The notes: a model not told the origin generated them from the sequence alone. DNA of 64,000 nt from Pseudoips prasinana (GCA_951640165.1 OX621234.1:30632549-30696548), one strand, 5' to 3'; shown: positions 1-10,833, counted from the stretch's first letter. Translations and numbers: made by a program.

Positions 1-930
1 TTACTATAATCTAGAGATTTTAGTATTTTCTGTAATTTTAGAGCTTGGTCACGTCATGACTGGGGTCAAATGTTAATATATAATGGAAATAGTCACTTTC
101 ATTTGTTTACAATATAGATTACTTAACTCCTAGCATAATATACCTTACACGGTGACCGTGGAATACGATTGCGATGACTTTATACAATTAGGTAGGTCAG
201 AATGAGCAAACATCTATTATGCTCTCAGCTATCTGCTAGCCGTCGCCATAGAAATACTAAAGTCATTTGAACAAATAAAGCTTAATCCGCATTGTAAAGA
301 GATTTGCAATAACACGAGACTTAAATTCATAATCTTGACAAAAGGAATTAGAAGTGTGGACTATTGTGACAAATTGGGTAGGCTCTCGGCCGTAAAATCG
401 TCGTGGAACCATTGACAGCGGGCGTTTATAAAAACATGACAACATGTCAAAACTGACCAGATTTGGTGGCGACAAGTGACGCGCATTGTTGGATCCCCAT
501 TGAAATTTGTGGATCGCTATTGAAATTTGTGTGGGCTCGACATCAACTACGTGGCGTTGTGATGATGTCGGGAATGCGGGAGTGTTTACTCATCGGTGGG
601 TTCCGCGGATAATCGTACCGGCTAAAAACTGAGCACGCCCTCCATTCATGAAAACTGTCCGAATCGACGAGCGGCCGACATTAATGATACGTCACTTATG
701 AACGTGAGATAGTCACGTATTTAATTAAAACCACAAAGAAATATAATCTATATATTACAGAGCACATTTCTTTATGAGGTATTGTGAAATTTGGGGTTAG
801 TTAAATAGCGCTCAAATCTTGAAATAGCTCATATTTAGTTAGCATAGGATTACAAAGTATATATCATAATCTTTTGTGACTATTTTTATTAAAAAAAGAA
901 TTAAACATAAATAATAATAATAATATTTAA
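1..930. other. no gene recognised
   Basis: AT-rich DNA with no convincing coding frame or splice pattern. The only internal structure seen is a 20-bp direct duplication at 491-530. Confidence 0.5.
491..530. repeat. 20-bp direct duplication, two units
   Basis: Two adjacent 20-bp units beginning GGATCCCCATTG and GGATCGCTATTG both end ATTGAAATTTGT. They differ at two positions inside the unit. Probably a simple local duplication. Confidence 0.7.
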
Positions 931-984
931 GGACAATGTCACACAGATCATCCTAGCCCCAAACTAAGCAAAGCTTGTACTATG
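931..984 (-). repeat. SINE-B 3' fragment
   Basis: This block (ACAATGTCACACAGATCATC... then AAGCAAAGCTTGTACTATG) matches the start of the longer minus-strand tRNA-like SINE at 34132-34342 almost base for base. Only the tail half of the SINE is present, so it is a fragment. Confidence 0.7.
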
Positions 985-1587
985 AATAAAGAGGATATTG
1001 TTAATTCACTTACTTCACAGAAGGTAGAACACCGACACGTTTTAACGGGTTATCTAAGTCACATCCAAGGCCGGTGCCAGACAGTTTTACACTATTTTCT
1101 TACTCTGTATGGTGTATGTGAGCGCCAATTCCAGAGAAGGTATTTAATTGAATTTTTATTATGGATACGTGCTTAAAATATGACTTGCCTCTACATGGTA
1201 GGGTAAGATAAACTTATTAAATTAGGTTTTATATTATACCATAACACTATACAAGGTGTAACATAAGTAGTGGAGAAATATTAAGGATTGCAATGTTACC
1301 ATGACAAGAACAAATTAAACCATAACTTAATAAATTGAAGAGCTATAAATGTTGTTGACGGTTAACCTAGTAGTTAGGTTTTCACAGCTTGTGCGTGTAG
1401 AACGTATCAGCTGTTGAAGTTGAAAATCAGTTGTTATTGTTGATTATTTAAGGTTATTTAGTTTACATCCTAGCTACGTCCATAAGTCCCGGCTTTAATT
1501 AATAATTTAATTTATTCCTAAGTCTCGGCCATTATTTATATAACACAAAGTCGAAGTCAAAAATTATTTATTCCGTAATAATTTTAC
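985..1587. other. no gene recognised
   Basis: AT-rich unassigned DNA. A motif ACAAGGTGTAACATAAGTAG near 1250 recurs as ACAAGGTGTAACTTAAGTAG near 63348, suggesting an old dispersed repeat. Confidence 0.4.
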
Positions 1588-1814
1588 ATTTATGTGGAAT
1601 CGTCCTATTTTTTTTACCCTACCGTGCAGTGGATGTGGCAGCTACTGAGAAACACTGCACAAAACTCAGTAGGAATCCTTTATGAAATAAAATATACTTA
1701 AGATTAATTACAATCATGTGTGTTAACTCACAACAACTCAATTCCAAGCACTTTTATCACTTAAATAATCAGAAATTTTGTAATATGCCCTGCTACACAA
1801 TTTGGCTTTAATAA
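1588..1814 (+). repeat. dispersed repeat, copy 1
   Basis: It shares ordered blocks with 44339-44535: TTTATGTGGAATCGTC, a CTGAGAA / CTCAGTAGGAAT pair, CAAGCACTTTT.TCACTTAA and GGCTTTAATAA. The CTACTGAG / CTCAGTAG blocks form a small inverted repeat. Both copies lie in the same orientation. No coding potential; the family is not identified. Confidence 0.65.
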
Positions 1815-2021
1815 TTCTTTAAAACTTATTCGTAGACAATTCTCTAATATGATTGGAAAGTTTGTTATAGAATCTTATACTTTGCCCCATAAACGAGTGA
1901 CTTATTTTGTGGAGACGGGTTAAACGTACAATTCTATGTAGGTAATGAAAATTGACGTAGCTTTTTCAGTCAGCACGCTCGCGCGCTCCTGAGAAACATT
2001 CACATCAAATGGTGACTGCAT
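1815..2021. other. no gene recognised
   Basis: Unassigned AT-rich DNA between two repeats. Confidence 0.4.
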
Positions 2022-2235
2022 GTGTGGCGCAGCGGCTAAGACAGGCATAAATAGTTTTTCTGAGTCTGGATATAATTTGTGTCCGTCTATATTTGTTTAT
2101 AAAGTACCCCGCGGCACAGGGATTGGATTCCCTAGTGCGAGAGTTGTCTTTTTTATAAAAAAATACTTTTTACTTACACTCAGACTCGGAACAACTTATA
2201 TAGGTCACACAAATATTTCTTCTGTGTGGATATTG
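2022..2235 (+). mobile_element. SINE-C, tRNA-like, degenerate
   Basis: The head GTGGCGCAGCGGCTAAGAC looks like a tRNA A box and matches the complement of the element at 60745-60905 (TGGCGCAGCGGTTAAGAC). The B-box region (GGGATTGGATTCCCTAGTG) is degenerate. The TCTGAGTCTGGATATAATTTGTG block resembles the body of other SINEs in this window. A tRNA-derived SINE is the likely class. Confidence 0.5.
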
Positions 2236-2549
2236 AAACTAAAACACATAAGTGGCTAGGTAGTAAAGTAGCGGGGCGATTACCTTTACTACTTCCCCAC
2301 AAGTGCAGTCAAAAATGGAGACGCCCCGATGACGGTAGGTAGGTATAGTGTTTCGTTTATTTTGTTAATCTTGCCATATTATTAAGTTGCCCATGTTTTA
2401 TAATTGTAACTCGAGTGAAAACGGGTTAACATACAATAGACACTCACATTATGACTCCGGTGCCAAGCACTCGCATTTTAGTTCGTTCTATTGTGAGTGC
2501 TAGTGTCTGAACGAGAGATAGCGGTCATAACAATTTTTACTCAAAGATT

Positions 2550-2617
2550 AACCCCACTGGCGGAGTAACCTCACTGGCGGAGTAACCCCACTGGCGGAGT
2601 AACCTCACTGGCGGAGT
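2550..2617. repeat. 17-bp tandem repeat, four units, alternating variants
   Basis: Four perfect-length 17-bp units of the form AACC(C/T)CACTGGCGGAGT. The variable base alternates C, T, C, T, so the array is really two copies of a 34-bp dimer. Much more GC-rich than its surroundings. Confidence 0.9.
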
Positions 2618-2779
2618 AGGTACCTGTTGCTGTATACACACTAATAATAACTTAATGTGTTCCAGTGTGCGACTAAGCAGTCAGCATACTGTCTACCCTC
2701 AGGGAAGTCTTCATCAGAAACATATTTGCTTTGGGTTAAATTTATATATAAATAGCATAATAGGAGTAAAACTTTTACC

Positions 2780-3211
2780 GCAAGACCTACCACCATCTGC
2801 GCTTAAAATTCAAAATGCTATAACACGCCGAAGAGTTTATATCAGGAGTATACAAGAGCTGGACCGAAACCAACTGGTTGTACAACAGAAACCAACTGAG
2901 ACTGACAGTAGCAGCGTTCACGGGACACTATGGCGCCAATGAGCACCTACACAGAATGAGACTACTGCATAGTCTGCCCTACAGGACAAAACGAGGCAAT
3001 ATTTTATTAATGCAACGCTTTGGCAAAGTATAAGATAGACTACCTGGGACTTGCATATCCAGAACCAGGAAACTATAAAGTACGTGTAAATTACTCTCAC
3101 AGATCTAAACGAAGAGGAAAAGAAATAGGGAATAGTAATCATTATCCTCCAGGATCCAAGTTCTGCCCGAGACTACATCCAAATAGCACCAAACCAAGTA
3201 GGAATGACTAA
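2780..3211 (+). pseudogene. LINE ORF2 C-terminal remnant
   Basis: Reading across frames gives FTGHYGANEHLHRM (about 2915-2960), then ALAKYKIDYLGLAYPEP (about 3015-3065). This order resembles the tail of LINE ORF2 proteins of the R1/jockey/LOA type, where a TGH..(N)xHLxRM motif precedes a zinc-knuckle region and an ALAxxRxxxLGxxxxEP block. The frame is broken between the motifs and by stops downstream, so it is a dead fragment. The cysteines expected between the motifs are not visible. I am fairly sure it is LINE-derived and unsure of the clade. Confidence 0.5.
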
Positions 3212-3610
3212 GTTTAAGTTATAAATGTTATATTATTGCTGTAGCTATTTCGCCTTTCCCGTGTCGATATTTGTTTTAATTATAAACAGTAGAAAGTGAG
3301 TTGTGCCCAGACCGATGCAGTTAAGTGAGCTTAAGGTTAGGGTGCGTGCACGGTAGCCACGTGTCGATGTTGACACATCACGCTGAAGCTAATTACGATT
3401 TATCTTAATCGGATCAGCGTTGATTGCGTTCCAGTTATATTAACCAGTGGCTGACATAACATTGGTATTGCAATTAAGTAATGTGAAATTAAATTAGTTA
3501 TTGAAACTATCGGAATTTGTAAAAAAATATTAATAAAACAAACTTAAAAACTGGTAGTATATAAACCTTCAAAATTAAAAATCCTTTTATACTTATAAGA
3601 AAATATTACG
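3212..3610. other. no gene recognised
   Basis: AT-rich unassigned DNA up to the TTAA that flanks the foldback element. Confidence 0.4.
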
Positions 3611-3614
3611 TTAA

Positions 3615-3978
3615 GGGGCCTTTTACAGTCCACTAGCGCCGCCAATCGAAAAAATGTCATAACTCGTAAATAGAATCAAAAATACAAAATATGTTCTATT
3701 ATTACTGTGGAAAAGGCAATAACGTAATTGTATAACACCTTATCAACACTTGAAATATAGCTGTTTAGCTAAATCGTGCATTCAAAACATAAACGGCCGT
3801 TTTTGTTACAAATGCACGATTTAGCTAAACAGCTATATTTCAAGTGTTGACAATGTGTTATAAAATTACGTTACTGCCTTTTCTACAGTAATAATAGACT
3901 ACATTTTGTATTTTTGATTCTATTTACTAGTTATGAAATTTTTTCGATTGGCGGCGCTAGTGGACTGTAATAGGCCTC
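3615..3978. mobile_element. foldback MITE with TTAA flanks (piggyBac-like)
   Basis: An almost complete inverted repeat. The left arm (about 3615-3780) and right arm (about 3812-3978) are reverse complements of about 165 bp with few mismatches, around a loop of about 30 bp that holds the small palindrome AACGGCCGTT. The ends read TTAA-GGGGCCTTTTACAGTC and GACTGTAATAGGCCTC-TTAA. TTAA at 3611-3614 and 3979-3982 fits a duplicated TTAA target, the hallmark of the piggyBac superfamily, though TTAA is palindromic and common in AT-rich DNA. There is no coding capacity. It could fold into a very long hairpin RNA if transcribed. Confidence 0.75.
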
Positions 3979-3982
3979 TTAA

Positions 3983-4811
3983 ATCCTATGCAAAAATTAC
4001 TGATCTTAAAATATTATAATACTAGCCGCAATTTTAATAATCTAAATTTAGTTTTAAATATAGAATTAAACTGAGATTTAAATTTAGAATAAATCTTAGA
4101 TTTAAATTTAGATGTAAAACTAGATTTAATTTTAAAATTAAATTAATATAAATTGCATTTCTGTTTATACAAAAGGGGATTGTTTGTGTAAATAAATTAA
4201 TTTCTTACGTCGTGGTATGGTTGCAGGTCTAACTTGTTGCGGACTTGAGTCTTGTTCCTTGCCTTACTTGGGCCGTCTTTCATCCACTAGCAGATGAACC
4301 TGCTGCCTTTGGCTCTGGTTGTAGCAAAAGTCACGTCCGTCGCCCCAAGGTGTGTCATAATAATAATGTCCAATTCTTTCCTCGATATAAATAGATCGAT
4401 TCGGCCCTTCGATCAATAATAGTAGATACTATTATTGATTGAAGATTCGGCCAAGATGTAGTAAACTAACAAATATCAGAAACTATAAGTATTCACAATT
4501 AGTATTAAAAATACTTAAATAATGAATTTGATTATAATTTCAGGAAATTTGCTATTCAAGTAGGTATACTTCCCAGTACTTTTATAAATTAAATTGTAAT
4601 TATGTATGATAAATATAAGGGACGGTCTAATCTATTTGAAGCGTTAAAAATACATATTAGCATTTTATTTCAATTTGATTGACTTTAGAAGGAGGAAGGT
4701 TCTAGATTCTATTAATATTTTCCTAACCCGTCATTGTACTATACCAGATTGAATTCCTAATAGTTTAATATGATTTTACTCTAATAAGTTTACGTAAAAT
4801 TGCGACAGGTT
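3983..4811. other. no gene recognised
   Basis: Very AT-rich at 4010-4150, with repeated AAATTTAGA/TAAATTTA-type words that look like low-complexity DNA. No gene seen. Confidence 0.4.
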
Positions 4812-5066
4812 GGGTGGCATGGTTGGTAGATACTTGCCTTTCACGCCGCAGGTTGTGGGTTCGATTCCCACCCGGGATAGATATTTGTGTGCATGAACAT
4901 GTCTGTCCTGAGTCTGGGTGTAATTATCTATATAAGTATGTATTTACAAAAGAAAAGTAGTATATGTAGCATATCAGTTATCTGATTTCCACAGTACAAG
5001 CTCTGCTTAGTTTGTGATCAGATGGCCGTGTGTAAATAATGCCCCAGTATATTATTAGTATTATAT
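4812..5066 (+). mobile_element. SINE-A (tRNA-derived), full copy
   Basis: The head GGCATGGTTGGTAGATACTT is an A-box-like segment, followed by the B box GGTTCGATTCCCACCC. The body has ATATTTGTGTGCATGAACATG, GAGTCTGGGTGTAATTATCT, TATGTATTTACAAAAG and TACAAGCTCTGCTTAGTTTG, then a tail GTGTGTAAATAATG...TATTATTA. The same order of blocks recurs in at least eight other places here. This is the layout of a Pol III tRNA-derived SINE. No full tRNA cloverleaf is present, so it is not a tRNA gene. Confidence 0.85.
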
Positions 5067-5621
5067 TAAAAACATAATACAAGTTCAAAATCAATCATTT
5101 TTTTCGATTGATTAAGCTTTAAGTATTAAATCGCTCCTTTGGACCCGATGGAGCGGATAAAGATTATGGCCTCGAAAATACGAAGTTAATCTTATTTCTG
5201 TATTTGGTTAAGTTACGTTCATCACTGATGAAATAGAAACCTTGGATATTACTTGATTTACTTACTTGGGTTCTTAAAACTCTCCCTCAAAATTGACAAT
5301 ATACGGATTTTTGAGGCGAAATTCTATTTTATAGTATTCGGTATCGGTTGTCAATTACAACGTTTTCGTAGAGGAAAAACAAAAGAAAAGCTTCGTATTT
5401 CAAACTGCCTTAATTTGATCAGTTTCACTATTTCCTTATATAAAACTTTATTAATGTAGATGTAATAAGTTCGCGACAGTAAATTTTGCTCTCTCATTTA
5501 CCTCAAGCATTTTGCTACGTCCGAGATGACATACACCTAGGACCAGGCCTTATTTGTCTACAAAGGATACAGAGATTAATTTAATTAGACCGGGCGTTAC
5601 CGCAACAAAAACAAGAAAAAA
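5067..5621. other. no gene recognised
   Basis: Unassigned DNA. The longest open frame here (5253-5459) shows no codon bias or motif and is taken as chance. Confidence 0.4.
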
Positions 5622-6047
5622 TAACCGGCCAAGTGCGAGTCGGACTCGCCCATGAAGGGTTCCGTAGCAGCAAGTACTTCTGTTGATTAAATGAAAGGTA
5701 AATTACGGTTTACGCTAAAAAACTACTTACTAGATCTCGTTCAAACAAATTTTCGGTGGAAGTATGTATGTAAGTGATATTAGAAACCTCAATATCATTT
5801 TTGAAGACCTATACATAGATACACCACATGCATTGATAGGATGAAAAAAAAATATGAGATTCAGTTCTATGTATGGGGAACCCCCAAAATTATTGTTTAT
5901 TTACTATTTTTGTGTGAAAATCTTAATGCGGTTCACGGAATACATCTACTTAAAAAGTGGCTGTGACATACGGGACGGACAGACAGACAGAAATGACGAA
6001 TCTATAAGGGTTCCGTTTTTGGCCATTTGGGTACGAAACCCTAAAAA
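5622..6047 (+). repeat. lepidopteran interspersed repeat (CCGGCCAAGTGCGAGTC type)
   Basis: It begins CCGGCCAAGTGCGAGTCGG, runs through TGAAGGGTTCCGTAGCAGCA, and ends GACAGACAGACAGAAATGAC...GGGTTCCG...ACGAAACCCTAAAAA. The second copy at 15580-16175 has the same blocks in the same order, and 31617-31810 is an inverted partial copy. The end carries the complement of the GGGTTCCGTA near the start, giving a weak terminal inverted repeat. Dispersed noncoding repeat; the class is uncertain. Confidence 0.8.
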
Positions 6048-6915
6048 TGCTCTTACCTGTGGAATCCAAGTAAATTTGATATTATTTTATTATTGCGATT
6101 TATTTATTCACAAGGATAACTTTAATGTAGGTACTAACTAGGCTTTAACATTGAAATGTAAAATTTATAGTAGAGAAAGGAAAACATATTTCTATTGAAC
6201 TTTATCCGCTCGCTCCAGCAATATGTTCTCAGCCACAAGTCCTCAGCGGACGAGCACGTCACAAGCGTTTAGCTTATCTAAACATCGGCACTAAGTTTAG
6301 CCGCGGCTTAGCCCCGGCACCATCACAGCCACTTTTATTAAACCAAGCTTTATAAATAGTTTTATTCTTGCGTTAATCATTATATAGTTTTATAGGAATT
6401 CTCTTTAATGGGTCTTCGTTTTTAGAATATTGTTGTGTGTAGCATTGAAGTATGGTATACTTAAGTGGTTCAATTTACCCATTAAACTGTACAGCCTGTA
6501 GAACATTGGCTTGCAAAATAGACAACTATGTATAAAACTCGTAACTTCATACATGTTCGTAGTGCGTCAGCTTTTATGGTTGAAGTAAATATAATTAAAC
6601 CTATTTTGGAATGATTGTTGTACAGTTCATACTAACATAAGTATTCTGAAATATTTATTCCACACGTTGTATATTTAAAAGGATGTGTGTTTTTAAGCAA
6701 TTAACTGATTTACTGTCTCAGTCATGAATGAACCACAAGATGCCCGTCACCACAATAATGAATGAACTACAATATGCGAGTTACCAGTAGCGACTCAAAA
6801 ATATTTGATTTACCTATTTAATATATGTCTTTTCCTTTGTTTTACCTTCTCATGTCATGTAAACGAATGTCCTTCTAAAAGGTTGGTTTTAAGGTTTCCT
6901 TTTAAGAACGCTAAA
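6048..6915. other. no gene recognised
   Basis: Unassigned. AATTTACCCATTAAACTGTA near 6472 resembles AATTTGCCTATTAAAGTGTA near 63390, hinting at an old shared repeat. Confidence 0.4.
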
Positions 6916-6961
6916 TATTGAACTCACTTTTGACATACGTATGTCAAAAGTGAGTTCAATA
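6916..6961. repeat. perfect 46-bp palindrome
   Basis: Two 23-bp arms are exact reverse complements with no spacer, meeting at ACATACGTATGT. The arms include TTGAACTCACTTTTGACA. One of the short hairpins in this window that share shape but not sequence. Confidence 0.95.
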
Positions 6962-8211
6962 CTTAAAAATTATGAAAGGAGGAATTGATAAATTCGTATA
7001 GCCTTTACAATTTGTGTATTGTTGTTGCTGCGATAAAACAGTTATACTATAATAGCTACTTGTACATTTTATGGAGTGTACTTAAGTTCAAGCGCAGATT
7101 GTACCCAACCGTCACTCACGACGCAAAGTCTAGTCCCTCTCCAGCAGTTTTTGTATACTCCGTATTATTTTGACCTTCAAGGTTTCCAATAAATGCTCTT
7201 ATTGAGGGAAAACAATCAGGTACTTAGCTGTGTGGAAGAGTTGCTTGTCACGTTGCGCTTGCTGAACGTCAATTTCTATAAATTTAAAAATATTTTATTA
7301 GTCCTACTTGAAAAGAGGAATATTTAAACGTTAACAAGCTATTGATCGTTCGAAAGATCCGAAGGGGAGGCTGGAGGGATAGCCGATAGGACTGAAGTGA
7401 GGTCGGGTGCGGGTCCGCGGGTATAGGATCTGAAGCACAGGGGTGTGAAACCACCAACTCTCTGTCTCTGGACTGCTACCTTACTTCTTACTTCGTAATT
7501 ACTAAATCGTACCCGTCTAGTAGATTTAAAGTAAATATACTGTGACAAGTTGACCGACAGACATGCACTAGAGATCCTATAAGAGTTCAATATCTCATCA
7601 TATTTACGCAAGTTTAAAAAGTACCTAACTTTATAAATAGCAGACATAGATCAGTAAATATCAACAGTTAGCAGAATTTATTAAATAAATATATGTTATT
7701 TATTTAAAAAGATCGATAAATAAGCACGACCCGAGCCCCGAGAGTGGAGACTCACACTGCTTTGTTTATTTTGTATTTAATTTTAACGATATAGCCTGCG
7801 AAACGAAATATATGTTTTCAGTATTTCGTAAATATCTAGTCCATATCGTGTTTCATTCATATTTCCCCCGCCACAAAACAAGGGGCGTTATAAATATATA
7901 TAAGTTTAAAGTTGGAGAAATATAAAAACTTTCTTATTTTGGGGTATAATACCTTCCTATTTCCTATAATTCACTGTAATGTCAATTTATTAGGCCATAC
8001 TGGTCATGAGAGAAACATTAAAAAAGTATTTTGTTATGCAAATAAAAAATGGCATTGCATGTCTGCCTAATCGATATCTTTCATCACATAATTTAACCAA
8101 GTTAATTTTTCCCATGATCTGTATCATATAGCCTAATTAATATTCCCTGAAGAAGTATGAGGTGGAATAGTGGAGGAAACTTAAAGGGCGCTCCTTAACC
8201 ATGAATCTGAA
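6962..8211. other. no gene recognised
   Basis: Over 1.2 kb without a recognisable gene. A minus-strand open frame of 102 codons (7339-7647) matches no family I know; its first half looks like ordinary AT-rich sequence and I do not call it. Confidence 0.4.
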
Positions 8212-8755
8212 CTTCATCCGCGTTAAACTTATTAAATTATAGCCTATGTGTTATTCAGATATATAAGCTATACACGTGATCGGTAACACCGTGCAAGTGA
8301 TCTGACCCCCATTTCAAATTCCATCTTTTTACTTCAGCGGCCGCCTGAGATGTGGCCCATAAGGTGCCCTCAGGTATTAGTCGTTTAAATTAAGCTACTG
8401 GTTGAGAGCCTTTTACGCTAGCCAACTGCTCGTTGTTTTCAATTCTTTAATTTTATATACTATTGCTAAATGTAACAATAATAGCTTAGTAACTTGCTAT
8501 TTATTATTTATTTAAGAATATTAATAATACATGTGACGAAACAGACCGCACCGACGGACTAATTTAAAATATTTTGTTACTTTAATTACTGTTTTTAAAC
8601 TGTGTTTATGTAATACATTGTGAGCTTGACAAGTACAAGTGTATGTAAATACCCAAGTGTTTTAACACCCAATTTCTATTACTACAAAGTTTCATCAAAA
8701 TTCATTCAATAGTTTTGGCGTAAAATATCAATACCTCTAGCGGTTTTTTTGCTCC
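8212..8755 (-). repeat. Helitron-type element, split and decayed
   Basis: Two ordered blocks of the CTAG-ending Helitron family are present: CGTTAAACTTATTAAATTATAGCCTATGTGTTATTC (8212-8270) and ACTACAAAGTTTCATCAAAA.TCATTCAATAG (about 8681-8720). About 400 bp of other sequence lies between them, and the CTAG terminus is missing. It is either an interrupted copy or two fragments. Confidence 0.4.
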
Positions 8756-8821
8756 GCATATAAAACTTATCAACTGATCTGATCGTGATATTGGTGAATC
8801 TGTTTTGTATTTTGCTTCCAG

Positions 8822-8957
8822 GTACAGACACCAGCACATCAAGCTACCCCAAACTGTAAAATTATAATTGAAAGTGAACCTTATGCTTATGTGATAAAGT
8901 TGAAAATCTATAAAAGAAATTTGACATTGGGGTAGCTAGATGTGCTGGCCTCAGTAC
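8822..8957 (-). mobile_element. GTACAGACGCCAGCACATC MITE, copy 1
   Basis: The left end GTACAGACACCAGCACATC and right end GATGTGCTGGCCTCAGTAC are inverted repeats, and homology continues inward (AAGCTACCCC / GGGGTAGCT). The core runs GAAAGTGAACCTTATG ... TTGAAAATCTATAAAAGAAA. Family copies lie at 19878, 24212, 30270, 44163 and 49393, in both orientations. About 140 bp with no coding: a nonautonomous TIR element. Confidence 0.85.
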
Positions 8958-8967
8958 TTTAACTTTA

Positions 8968-9160
8968 TCGTATGGACAGAGCCGCTCGGTGGGCCTTTGA
9001 CATGGCTTAACGACTGTTGTCTAATGATGACAACCGGGACCGCGAGCTTTTCGTGCCCTCCGCAGCGCAGACACGCACATAAAATTAAACCACTTAGACG
9101 GTCGCCATAGGTTGGCTGCCAGTGCCAGTGGCTCGCCGGTCACTGACGGGCCTGGGAGGG
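8968..9160 (-). mobile_element. 5S-rRNA-like SINE, copy 1
   Basis: The reverse complement carries, in order, a diverged GCGGTCAGT..ATGG.(TGG)GACCGC segment, AAGTGGTTTAAT, CGTGTCTGCGCTGCGGAGGGCACG, GGTCCCGGTTGTCATCATTAGAC, AACAGTCGTTAAGCCATGTC and a final CATACGATA. The same order is seen at 20055-20290 and 62437-62668. The head resembles the intermediate element and C box of 5S rRNA. Confidence 0.6.
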
Positions 9161-10218
9161 CAACTGGCTGTGAGTGGCTGCTATGAGTTATATGTATACC
9201 TAGTCAAAAAGTAGTATAAATTAAAATTTCTTTTATAGTCCCTATATAATAACAGCGATACTTTTTTATGCAAATGGTGTTTGCAATATATGTGTCAACA
9301 AACACTTTTGTGGTAAGAAAATAAAAGAAAATTTACTTTAACACAATAGTAGAGACGATGTCATAATGCATATCCTTTTGACATGTTTATTTTTTTGTTT
9401 ATATTCTATTTATTTAAGAATAATATCAGTTACATATTAAACAATGTACACAACATAATAAGCATGATAAAACAAAATATATAACCCACAAAATTTTCCA
9501 CAGATGGTTCTATGACATGGTTCTAAGACTTTTGAGAAAATGAAAATTTGATGGGAGAATCTTCTACTCAGAATTGAACTTGATGCGCTTTGAGGTTTTT
9601 ACAGAACTATTGTAGTTTTCTTTAGTATTGTCACGAACAGATGTCACAAATAGGTTATCAAAACGTTGAGTTGAAGTTAAAATAATTTTGTATAAATAGG
9701 TACAAAGGAAGAGCTTTTCTGTTGGAGACGTGTTTACACAACAAGAGATATTACGGGTTAAGCCTGTTAATAATCTGGTAAAGAGTTATGACGGCGAGAA
9801 CCGCGGTGTGCGGCGAGCTTAACCCGCCGCCACACCGCATGCCGCTGTCCTGCGTTGTGTATGATCACCATAAGTGTAAGCGAACCTTGAGATAATTCCC
9901 AATATTTTGCTGTACGCGTTGAAGATATTAAGACTTTTAAGTTTTCATGGAATTTAATTTATGTGTACACATTCCAAATAATTGTGAATATTAAGAAAGA
10001 TGATCCTTCCTACAATAAATTTTATATTAAAATTAGAATTATAGTTATATATTCTTCACATTTCTTGCTTTTTATAAGTAAATTATCCTTATACGTTATT
10101 GTCAACATAAGAGGGGTATTTACTAAAAATCTCAAAATCATGAAAAAAGTTTATTCTCGTTGGAAAATCTGAATTATAATAATTGGAATTATCCGTTAGA
10201 TGTTTTAAAAAACTTCTT
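9161..10218. other. no gene recognised
   Basis: Unassigned AT-rich DNA apart from a GC-rich hairpin at 9803-9838. Confidence 0.4.
9803..9838. repeat. GC-rich hairpin
   Basis: GCGGTGTGCGGCG (9803-9815) pairs with CGCCGCCACACCGC (9825-9838) with one unpaired base and a loop of about 9 nt. It stands out by base composition in AT-rich surroundings. It is not followed by a T run, so it is not a terminator-like structure. Confidence 0.7.
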
Positions 10219-10325
10219 TATTTTCAAAATAAAACAATTTGTTTGCGGTTTACTGTAGCGTAATCTGGAGAAAACAAAACTTCGGAACAAGTCAATACAA
10301 GTATTTCTATACATAACACTTATAT
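10219..10325. repeat. about 105-bp segment shared with the mariner flank
   Basis: From ATTTTCAAAATAAAACAATT to CATAACACTTATAT this is essentially identical to 22141-22247. At 22 kb the segment lies between two mariner left ends; here it stands alone. The flanks differ on both sides. The near-identity implies a recent duplication or a young mobile unit. Confidence 0.85.
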
Positions 10326-10399
10326 ATTATGTATATACAACACGTTGTGTAATATGTCTATACATGTAAAATTATATATTTGTACTGTTTATATATTAT

Positions 10400-10482
10400 A
10401 CTATCTGCTGCCCTGCGGTTTCACCCGCATTAAAGTTTATGAATTAAAGCCTATGTGTTATTCCTTGGCTACGGAACCCTAA
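10400..10482 (-). repeat. Helitron-type terminus fragment
   Basis: CTATCTGCTGCCCTGCGGTTTCACCCGCATTAAAGTTTATGAATTAAAGCCTATGTGTTATTC matches the GC-rich hairpin end of the CTAG Helitron family (with CTAT for CTAG). It fuses at about 10470 to the terminus of the CCGGCCAAGTG repeat (GGCTACGGAACCCTAAAA). Confidence 0.55.
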
Positions 10483-10617
10483 AATGAAATAATGCTCAGA
10501 GGTAAAGTATATTTATAATAATAATAATATATTGTTGTTATTTATATTTTTTATATGTTAATACATTTTTAAAATACAATAAAAACGTTTGAATAAAAGA
10601 TAATAATATATGAAAGA

Positions 10618-10720
10618 CCCCGGGAACGCGGGTATGCTGCCCCGGTGCCCCCCTTTAGGGCTATGTCCCAGGTGATCGGGACATGTACTCTGGGAGGGCT
10701 CCAGTTACCCCCCCCCCCCC
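10618..10720 (+). repeat. GGGAACGCGGGTATGCTGC repeat fragment
   Basis: CCGGGAACGCGGGTATGCTGC followed by CCGGTGCCCCCCTTT recurs at 32755-32790 and partly at 45830-45860. The inverse is in 18661-18910. It ends in a run of Cs at about 10710-10720. Confidence 0.6.
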
Positions 10721-10833
10721 ATAAGCTACATTATTGTAAAGTTTCACTAAAATCCATTCAGTATTTTTTACGTGAAAGAGTAACAAACATCCATCCATAC
10801 CTACAAACCTTCACGTTTATAATATTAGTAGGA
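10721..10833 (-). repeat. Helitron-type 5' end fragment
   Basis: GTAAAGTTTCACTAAAATCC, ACGTGAAAGAGTAACAAACATCC and TTTATAATATTAGTAGGA are diagnostic blocks of the family. The reverse complement starts TCCTACTAATATTATAAA, with the TC start of Helitrons, and the next + strand base is T (A on the element strand), as expected for A^T insertion. Confidence 0.7.

Noticed and set aside
3615..3978. Long hairpin as a microRNA precursor
   Set aside because: Arms of 165 bp, TTAA flanks and terminal repeats fit a foldback transposon better.
4812..4880. Possible tRNA gene (A box and B box present)
   Set aside because: No closing acceptor stem or anticodon arm, and the same head precedes a conserved 180-bp body in nine places, so it is a SINE.
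5854..6141. 95-codon open frame
   Set aside because: Overlaps the end of the CCGGCCAAGTG interspersed repeat; the sister copy does not keep the frame.
7339..7647. 102-codon minus-strand open frame
   Set aside because: No recognisable domain, splice context or compositional sign of coding.
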